Origin: Psoroptes ovis
Taxonomy: Eukaryota > Arthropoda > Arachnida > Sarcoptiformes > Psoroptidae
DNA: 64,000 nt
Reading direction: 5' to 3'
Assembly (NCBI GenBank): GCA_002943765.1
Contig: PQWQ01000015.1
Span: 310,001-374,000, forward strand
Translations under genes and position numbers: made by a program
Part shown: piece after piece, positions 58,601 to 64,000 of the stretch
Layout of the letters: the number at the start of each line of letters is the position of its first letter
Position numbering within the stretch: the first letter of the stretch is position 1
The notes under the pieces: generated by a model
What the model was told of the DNA's origin: nothing
Databases searched by the model: none
The model's input: only the letters and a program-made list of their open reading frames with translations

Positions 58601-60789
58601 GAAACATTCTATTTGCTTCTTAACGATGATAATGAAAAGTTTTTAGAAAAAAATGGGGAAAAAATAAACAAAGTTTTTCTCCTACAACCAAATATTACAA
58701 AGGAGAAAAAAACATTTTTATTTGTAATAATTTTTTATATCAATCATCAATGTAGTGCTATGTGTGTTTATTCCGTTTATTTATGTGTAATGGTTATACA
58801 TCGAACTATGATCGAATCATGAAGAAATTCAGCGATTCAGCGAAAAAAACAGAGAAAAAAAATTACTGCCGCTAACGATAATGATGATGATGATGACTAT
58901 GTTCGTTTCATAATAAAAACCGTTCATTTATATGTATTGAAAATGGATTACATTACATCAAATTTTACAATAAACAAATGATGCACAAACAAAAAAAAAA
59001 TAACATAAAGGGAAATCAAAATGAATTGACATATCATAAGCAGCATTCACAAAGTAAAAAAAATACCAAAAAAAAAAACTATGATTGATTATGTCGCGTC
59101 CATAACCATATAGAAAACAGAATGTTTTTACAAAGAAAATTACGATGAAAAAATATCAAAGAATTTTTCTGTGAATCCGAGAAGAAAAAAATTAAACAAA
59201 AAAAAAAGTTTTACATGCTAAAAGCAAATGATGCATTGAACAATATTAAAAATGTCATTTTCATTGAATAAAAATGAGAAAATTTTTGCTTTTTTTTTCT
59301 TATTGTTGTTGTTGTTGATTGAAAACACAAATAATAAATAAAGATCGATTAATAATCATAATTAGCTAATGATTTTCAAATGAATAAATCATTAAATTTT
59401 TGATTTATTTATTTATTTATTCACAAATTATCAAAGTGCTTTATAGTTTAACGATTGATGGACCTGATTTCTATTATTATTATTTATTCATTCAATTTGA
59501 AATATTATCAATGTAAAACAATGAAAAAAAAGCAACTAAATCGTTTTTGCTCTTTATTTCATTTCCATTTTCGAGAATATAGAATAACAAATTGTTGTGT
59601 GTTTTTTTTTCTTTTCAAATTTATCAAATTAACAATGTTTGCAATGTTTATCGTCATGGTATTATTTTCTATCTAATATGAATATAAACATCAATTTGTT
59701 TTTCATTTATTTAATCTTGTTTTTTTTCTTTCTCTCGAAATTGTGATGAATGATTTTGTTGTAACCGATATTACATAATACATTATCATGATAGTGATTT
59801 ATTCATTTTATGTTTGACAAATGAATAATGATGTTATGGTGTCCGAATAATATTATTTCTCAAAAAGAGATTGAATTTATTCTTTGTTTGAAATTTTGAC
59901 TTTTAACCATTATCATTATTATCATTTGTTTAATGTATATATTTAATTCAATTCAAATTAGATTATTCTCAATTTTGTCAGAGTTTTTTTTTCAAATATA
60001 GAACCGTCAAAACAAAAAATAAAGCATTGAAAAATAACCTGTTTGATCATCATCATTTTCATTACTATCATTGATCTGATCATCATTGAAATGGTCAAAA
60101 TTTAAGGCTGCTGCTGCTGATGATGATGATGAAAATGATGCGGATGAATAATCATCTGCGTGTTGATGCTGGTGCCTAAGATGATTATTGTAGTTATTAT
60201 TATTGTTTATGAATTGAGCAAAAACTTTGGATGATGGTAAATTATTTATTAATGGAATGATAATCGATAAAAAAATAAATAATCTTGAATTGATTCGTGA
60301 ATATTTGAAAATATGGTACAATACAACACAAATATGGTTCATGATCATTGTTGATTTTATCGAAATAAATATTCTTGAAAAATATTTGGACAATACACAA
60401 TCACTAATTACACAATCAAGATCATTGATGATATTATGTTTATTGTCGATGATTGATGGATCAATTTCACTAATTCGTTTTTGTCGCTGTTTTTGTCGAT
60501 GATAATGATGATTGTTTTTAGCTTGAATCATTGATAAAAACAATGAAGAAAATGATAACAAAACAAATAAAGCACAAAAAATAACAAACATTATCAGTGA
60601 AAATGATGACATAATGGTAATAACGATGAAGATAATGATAATGAAAATGATCATAATATTTGAAGTGAAAACCACAACAATGACATTATTCAATAATGAT
60701 AATAATAATAATAATAACAATGGTATACTTGTCAATAATGATCGATCAAATTGAACAGAAAAAAGCACTTTATCTACAAATTTTTTCAT
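34018..60789 (-). CDS. Sidestep-like five-Ig receptor, complete (Side-B)
   Basis: Complement of join(34018..34689, 34963..35672, 35777..36520, 36846..37685, 44334..44468, 45915..46253, 47360..47847, 47927..48374, 48495..48953, 49218..49313, 49903..50292, 51807..52151, 60039..60789). The total is 6417 nt, 2138 residues, with matching phases at all 12 introns. Signal peptide; Ig1 (LPCNI, LILWFRNDSGGTPIY, DDGHYICRVDYRW); Ig2 (VPPLMIQI, LTLSCDSIGGKP, WYRL); Ig3 (AGPKSV, EFTCQANGSLP); Ig4 (LDVNYKPI, IFFNCSINSNP, GIYYCVAANILG); Ig5 (LKCHIIANPN, CTAKNEIGLQNEPC); FN3; one membrane helix; cytoplasmic tail. This is the canonical Sidestep architecture, a surface receptor for Beat-type ligands in neuronal wiring. 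Long Gln/Asn/Ser/His inserts sit in domain loops. Intron 1 holds a copia element. The start is uncertain: ATG at 60789 or, with a cleaner signal peptide, ATG at 60342. Confidence 0.9.
34963..35672 (-). CDS. Side-B exon 12: cytoplasmic tail
   Basis: The acceptor is ttaatag, joining DKKRGLNTKRKNN; Side-A also begins its post-membrane exon with a D-x-K-K motif. It contains NVLETALCEMRPETLENDLK, a possible conserved tail motif, then Ala/Thr/Ser runs. The donor is cac|gtaagt. Confidence 0.8.
35777..36520 (-). CDS. Side-B exon 11: FN3 end and transmembrane helix
   Basis: The acceptor is aaatcag. It reads RPLLTYHVQVFRLSS, a loop insert of about 100 residues, then FIITNLTSSTSYLLRIWSSK. The helix LFLFIFIIFIISLFLIIIVI, at about residue 210 of the exon, is followed by basic RKITHIHRNHK. 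The donor is aaag|gtattc. Confidence 0.88.
36846..37685 (-). CDS. Side-B exon 10: Ig5 and start of FN3
   Basis: The acceptor is acacag. It reads KPQCQVEFVQTYYQHL, VQLKCHIIANPNENVQFTWR, then FTCTAKNEIGLQNEPCRWQL. A His/Asn/Gln linker leads to LNNCHIIESSNAVVIKCSNG, the first FN3 strands. Unlike Side-A, there is no intron between Ig5 and FN3. The donor is aaag|gttagt. Confidence 0.9.
37686..44333. other. Large Side-B intron between Ig4 and Ig5
   Basis: 6.6 kb, AT-rich, with a 14-bp minisatellite at 42640-42930 and simple repeats. No exon on either strand was found. The phases of the flanking exons already match, so none is needed. Confidence 0.7.
42640..42930. repeat. 14-bp minisatellite, about 20 copies
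   Basis: Unit CACAACCTAACTGT with variants (ACTGCC, ACTATC, CCAAAC). The left part is more diverged and the middle nearly uniform. Every good unit contains CCTAA. Confidence 0.95.
44334..44468 (-). CDS. Side-B exon 9: end of Ig4
   Basis: 135 nt. The acceptor is aaaatag. It reads IIITNNNRTLIISPLQRRSS, GIYYCVAANILGKT, VQIDIL. The donor is ttt|gtaagt. Confidence 0.9.
45915..46253 (-). CDS. Side-B exon 8: start of Ig4
   Basis: The acceptor is caaacag. It reads KPIIVIKVLSGEQMYKEV, a Ser/Asn/Gln/His insert, then EIFFNCSINSNPDAHLIEWF, MNEKLI. The donor is aaag|gtatgt. Confidence 0.87.
47360..47847 (-). CDS. Side-B exon 7: end of Ig3 with polyGln loop
   Basis: The acceptor is aaatag. It reads SYLRIVPQYTDNNAKLICQA, YNQEML, then a Gln/His-rich insert (two Gln runs) and TTVYLDVN. 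The donor is aatt|gtaagt. Confidence 0.85.
47927..48374 (-). CDS. Side-B exon 6: start of Ig3
   Basis: The acceptor is ataacag. It reads AGPKSVQIKQL, a long loop insert, then GYEFEFTCQANGSLPNVKIF, WYLQDM. The donor is ctag|gtatga, phase 2. Confidence 0.85.
48495..48953 (-). CDS. Side-B exon 5: Ig2 end
   Basis: The acceptor ttgaaag was chosen for phase and is weaker than the others. Low-complexity insert, then RNDLNIGKISIDNHGQLYLC and RTTNTNLTRS, IRLEVF. The donor is tttg|gtttgt. Confidence 0.72.
49218..49313 (-). CDS. Side-B exon 4: Ig2 middle
   Basis: 96 nt. The acceptor is aataatag, continuing the Gly codon: GKPMSMIKWYRLMSFENVNL, TDAQLYTLLQSS. The C-strand Trp is present. The donor is ccg|gtattt. 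Too short to be found without following splice phase. Confidence 0.8.
49903..50292 (-). CDS. Side-B exon 3: start of Ig2
   Basis: The acceptor is aaacag. It reads VPPLMIQIVQSYQYQPEIIQ, an Asn-rich insertion of about 80 residues, then SSILTLSCDSIG. The donor is gag|gtttgt. Confidence 0.85.
50560..50639. mobile_element. MITE copy 5 (type B-like)
   Basis: 80 bp flanked by TA (50558-50559, 50640-50641). Left end ATAGGTTGTCCGATAAGTTC, right end GAACTTTTCGGACAACCTAA. Pairing extends into TTGCCGATT/AATCAGCAA. Confidence 0.85.
50855..50936. mobile_element. MITE copy 6 (type A)
   Basis: 82 bp, starts TTAGGCTGTCCCGGAAATTC, ends GAACTTTTCGGACAGCCTAA. TA on the left but TT on the right. Interior as in copies 1 and 4. 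Confidence 0.83.
51541..51591. mobile_element. Tiny 5'-truncated LINE/SINE-like insertion
   Basis: 51 bp (containing GCTTAAGCAGGGCACCG, AAATAAAGATTC and an ATT-repeat tail) flanked by a perfect 13-bp duplication ATATCTAGAATTT (51528-51540 and 51592-51604). Target duplication plus a short 3' tail repeat is the signature of target-primed reverse transcription. The parent element is unknown. Confidence 0.65.
51807..52151 (-). CDS. Side-B exon 2: Ig1
   Basis: The acceptor is tatccag. It reads YPKIRALLGKNVGLPCNI, then LILWFRNDSGGTPIYTVDAR, the Sidestep Ig1 signature, then GHYICRVDYRWTRTKISNIR, LEVI. The donor is atag|gtaagt. Confidence 0.93.
52267..52397 (+). repeat. 5' LTR of copia element
   Basis: 131 bp, TGTTAGAATG...GTACTGACA. 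Short for a copia LTR. An AATAAA lies inside, in TGTAAATAAAAAATC. Confidence 0.95.
52398..52415 (+). other. Candidate primer binding site of copia element
   Basis: CGTTATCAGCACCAGTGG follows the 5' LTR directly. It does not begin with TGG, so a full tRNA 3' end is unlikely. Its complement (GGTGCTGATAAC) resembles a tRNA anticodon arm, compatible with the half-tRNA priming known for copia. Confidence 0.4.
52585..56246 (+). pseudogene. copia Gag-Pol, broken by two frameshifts
   Basis: Starts at ATG 52585 (MASKKKVLEVLKYDVK). Frame 1 (to about 54362): Gag, CCHC knuckle CFRCGRLGHIMKFC (about 214), protease LDSGANVHAT (about 286), integrase H-C motif (WHQRLGH...C..C), then Asp (SDVCGPF), Asp (VSDNAKEY) and Glu (NGISERRN). 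Frame 2 (about 54363-55505): RT with RKARLVAKGFSQ, LDVKTAFLNG, SLYGLKQAP, YVDDILVMS. Frame 3 (about 55506-56246): RNase H with YADSDFGSDEESRKSQSG, SSGEAEYVA, KHLDVKYHFV. TAG at 56244-56246. Each shift is a net gain of one base. All catalytic motifs are intact, so the damage is young or an assembly error. I have not written a repaired product. Confidence 0.93.
56250..56264 (+). other. Polypurine tract of copia element
   Basis: AGGTCCAGGGGGAGG lies directly before the 3' LTR. Confidence 0.75.
56265..56395 (+). repeat. 3' LTR of copia element
   Basis: 131 bp, identical by eye to the 5' LTR, followed by ATTCT. Confidence 0.95.
56401..60038. other. Rest of Side-B intron 1
   Basis: 3.6 kb of AT-rich DNA with GTT runs (near 56762-56779) and AAAT runs. 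No coding sequence found. Confidence 0.65.
60039..60789 (-). CDS. Side-B exon 1: signal peptide region
   Basis: The frame is open from ATG 60789 and includes three hydrophobic stretches (about residues 22-44, 46-60 and 62-86). A later Met at residue 150 (60342) gives MNHICVVLYHIFKYSRINSR, then LFIFLSIIIPLINNL and SSKVFA, a classic signal peptide. A Ser/Asp-rich spacer follows. The donor is acag|gttatt at 60038, carrying one base that makes Val with the Ig1 exon. Confidence 0.75.
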
Positions 60790-63700
60790 GTTTATTTTTT
60801 AATAAATTCTTGTTGTTGTTATTTTTGCTGCTGCTGTTGCTGATAAATAATGCTGTTTGTAATTGGCGTTTGAATATTAATTTTGTCGACAAAAACATTG
60901 ATAAGAAAATACATCGATCTCATTATCTTTAAACAATGATTTTTGTTGGTGATGTTTACGTTGTCGTTGATATACACAAGGCACACATTGATTCATTTTT
61001 TGTTTCAAAATAAAATCGTTTGGTAAATAATTGTTGGAAATATTCATTTTACGGAAAATTAAAAATAACTGAATCTGATATTTAAAAAAAAATCAAATCA
61101 ATCAATAAAAGACATTACAAGTTTCCGGTTGATTCTGTTGGTTTTTGGGTCGAAAAATTCCTGTATTGAATGAAAAAATACAAAGAAATCATTTAATAAT
61201 TGATGGATAATGGGAAGTATTGAAATATTTTTTCAAAAATAGAAAAAAATCATCAATTCACTAGAGAAACAATGTACCTAAACAACAAAATAAATATGTC
61301 ACAAAATTTGAGGCAATTGTTCATTTATCATTATTTTTTTTTCGCAAATAAATTATGAATTGAATGATGATAAAAAGTAATTAATCGAAAAAATAGATTA
61401 ATTGGACAATGTTCATCATTATTTGAGCAGGAAACACAGATAGAAAAATGGCAAAAAATCTTTCAAAATTCATGATAACATCTGCAAAGAATCATCAATG
61501 AAAATATGAAAAGAATTTCACGATCTTTTAATATAATTTTCGTGGAAAAAAATTATAAGAAAAAACTATTGTCAATTGAATTGAATTGTCTCTAATGGTG
61601 GTAAACATGAACAAATTTTTCAATGAAAAAAGAAAAATGAAAAAACCATCGAGGAAGAAAAAATAACAAACAAAAACAAGCCTCATAGAAATGAAATTAA
61701 TTTTGATTGAAAAAATGTTATTCATTTTAATTTTTTTTTTCATCGAAAAAAAATTTCAATTTCAATGATTATAAGTAATGATTTGTTTCATTTTTATCCA
61801 ATAATGTATGAAAGGAAAAGCAAAAAAAAAACAAACAGCGAAAAGCAAATATTAGGCTGTCCCATAAGTTCTTGCCGTTTTTAGAGTTTTTTTCATTCAA
61901 AAAACGGCAAGAACTTATGGGACAACCTAATATATAAAACAAAACAAAAAAAGATGATAACAACAGAATAACAAAATTTTTAAATGAAATTTCATCATTT
62001 ATACCGAGAAACAAAAAAAAAGATGTTTGCACAATCATCGTTACATGATTTTGTGATAATATTATTAGCTTTATTTGTGATTCTACTCGTATTTCATTTT
62101 TTTTCAATGTTATAGATTTTTTCCTCTCCATTTTCAAATAAATAATAATAGAAATGAATTTTAGCAAATTTTACAATGTTTTTGGTGCAAACAAAATTTT
62201 GAAAAACCAAAAAAGAAAAAAAAAAGAACCCATTGCTCAGACACAAAGAGTGCACGAAACCATTGCCACTGATTGAAATAGCATTGTGTGTCCGTTTTAA
62301 GAATTGTTCAGTTGAAAAAACATTGGTTGAAAACCAAGAGAAAAAACAAAACATCTTCGAAAATAATAATTTTTCTCATCGAAAACTAATAATGAAAATA
62401 TTCATTGATCACAAGAAATATTTAAAATGTTTGTACATTATCAATAAAGAAATGTGTTTTGCTTTTCATGGAAAAAAAGATTATTGAATAATAATATTTG
62501 TTTAAATAATAATATTCAATTCATTTCAGACATTTAAAATTTAATTTTTTTTTATTTGCGAAATAAAAGAAATTTTTTTTCATCAAAATTCTTGCTTTTG
62601 CATTTGAAAATCATTATCATTATAATAATAATAATAATAATAATAACCATAAAAAAATACAATCAATATTGATCATCATCATCATCATCTTGTTTAATTT
62701 TAAAATTTATCTCCAATCCATTGCTCTCTTTCAATGTTCCTCACAAATTCTTTGCAAACTGAATTTCTCTTTAATTCATTCAAATTTTATACTTCGAGAG
62801 AATATTAATTTCAAAGAATTGGCGGAAAAGTAGGTCGGAAAAGGGCGAAAAAAAAATCTCCAAGAATGAATAAATGAATGAAAAAAAAAATCATTATCAA
62901 ATACAAAAGAATATTTGAAAAAAACGGAGAAAAAAAATTTGTATTTGCAATTGAAAACTAGTGATCAATTTTCGTTTGAAAACAAAAAAAAAATCGAGGA
63001 AAAAATTTTTTCATTATTTTTGGAAATTTTTTTTTTTAAGATAAAAATGAAAAAATTGGGAATTATTCTATTTATAAATAGATAGAAGAGGAAAAAACTA
63101 TGAATTATGTAAAATAGAGGAGAGAATAAAACAAAACAAAAAAATGATATTTGAAGCAAATGAAAGTTTTTCTTAAGAGAATATAAATCTTAATATTAAT
63201 ATTATGCATATGTTTTGTTGTGTGTGTGCGTGTAAACAACATTCAAATGAATTATTTCATTTGAAATAATCATTCTGTTTTGTTTTGTTTTCTTGTGTTT
63301 ATTTTCAAGCCAAAATAGTGGTAACTTTTGAATTTTTTTTTTTCGTTCATTTTCATTTCAATTTTGAATTCCGGTCCGGAAAAAAACTGAGAAAAAAAAT
63401 CCTCTTTGAGGATGAAAATATATTTAATTATATTCAGTGATTTATGCGAATATTTTTTTCTGTTTTTTGTTTTTGTTTCTGTTTATATCAAAACAACTAA
63501 TAATAATTTCAGTTTAATTTCCAAAAAAATTCTATTACAATCTGTAATTACATATTGAAAAAAAACTAACATTATCAGTGAATGAAAAAATAAAAATATA
63601 AAATGTCAATTTTTCAATTTTCAAATTTTTTTTTGTTTTTCTTCAACATTCATTAATATCAAAATTCATTAGTTGAATTGAATTTTATCGAAAAACACAC

Positions 63701-64000
63701 AGTGAACGAAAAGCGAAAGGAAAGATGGAAAAAAATGAAAATAAACAAAATGAAAATTTCCATTGAATTTTCAATTGAATTACATTGAAACAAATTTGTG
63801 TTTCTGAAAAAAAAATAAATAAATAAATAAAAAATAAAATGAAAATAAACGTGACCAACGATTTCTAACTAAAATGACAAAAATTCATTTATTTAGTTTT
63901 CATTTTTATTTTTCTTTTTCGATGATGATGAATTATTGAACATTTTTAGCTTTTTTTCGATTTCGAATACAATAATTTCATGTTTATTTTTGAAAATTAT
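60790..64000. other. Side-B 5' flank
   Basis: 3.2 kb upstream of the first Side-B coding exon. It contains one MITE (61852-61930) and simple repeats. The promoter and any 5' UTR exons should be here or beyond the window, but no specific site can be supported. Confidence 0.55.
61852..61930. mobile_element. MITE copy 7 (type B, near-perfect hairpin)
   Basis: 79 bp, TA-flanked (61850-61851, 61931-61932). Arms of about 31 bp pair with one mismatch (TTAGGCTGTCCCATAAGTTC outward, TTGCCGTTTTT inward), leaving a 16-17-base loop. Confidence 0.9.

Noticed and set aside
60227..60502. Plus-strand open frame opposite Side-B exon 1
   Set aside because: Antisense to the signal-peptide exon; no independent evidence.
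1..64000. tRNA or rRNA genes
   Set aside because: No convincing A-box/B-box pair or rRNA-like stretch was seen by eye; a covariance-model scan would be decisive.

Overview
This window is eukaryotic nuclear DNA. It is very AT-rich, with spliced genes, many short GT-AG introns and coding sequence full of Asn, Gln, Ser and His runs. It also carries a Ty3/gypsy element, a Ty1/copia element, mariner-type DNA transposon debris and satellite DNA. Sidestep-type immunoglobulin receptors, TA-flanked mariner-derived MITEs and the overall texture point to an arthropod. An acariform mite similar to Dermatophagoides is my best guess, but that is an inference from style and gene content.

Layout. Positions 1-15382 (+) hold the 3' part of a Sidestep-like adhesion receptor gene (Side-A): the end of the last Ig domain, FN3, a transmembrane helix and a long low-complexity cytoplasmic tail in six exons. 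Its first intron contains an apparently intact, very young Ty3/gypsy element (216-4722; 188-bp LTRs identical by eye, 4-bp target duplication) and three small MITEs. Its last intron contains a decayed mariner transposase. Positions 16777-17112 and 19617-20162 (+) are two small single-membrane-span genes of unknown family. They flank a satellite block of about 2.3 kb made of 44-bp and 25-bp units. Position 20187-20894 (-) is a clear homologue of STEEP1/CXorf56, which shares a palindromic poly(A) signal with its convergent neighbour. Positions 22986-26179 (-) are a six-exon AMPK-related (UBA plus KA1) protein kinase homologue that has lost its catalytic Asp residues. Position 28460-29038 (+) is a two-span membrane protein of unknown family.

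Positions 34018-60789 (-) hold a complete second Sidestep-like gene (Side-B), assembled here as 13 exons whose splice phases all agree. It has a signal peptide, five Ig domains, FN3, one transmembrane helix and a cytoplasmic tail. Its first intron carries a Ty1/copia element (52267-56395) with identical LTRs but two frameshifts in gag-pol. Another intron carries a 14-bp minisatellite. Between the coding regions lies ordinary low-complexity intronic and intergenic sequence.

How it fits together. The two Sidestep-like genes face each other tail to tail about 19 kb apart, with five unrelated genes between them. Sidestep proteins are neuronal/muscle surface receptors known for binding Beat-family Ig proteins in axon guidance. 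The other genes look like independent housekeeping or lineage-specific genes, and I see no operon-like logic. The main unusual material is the gypsy element with a Pao/BEL-like Gag and a TTTAAAC slippage site, a two-type MITE family, the nested satellite, the pseudokinase and the overlapping bidirectional poly(A) signal.
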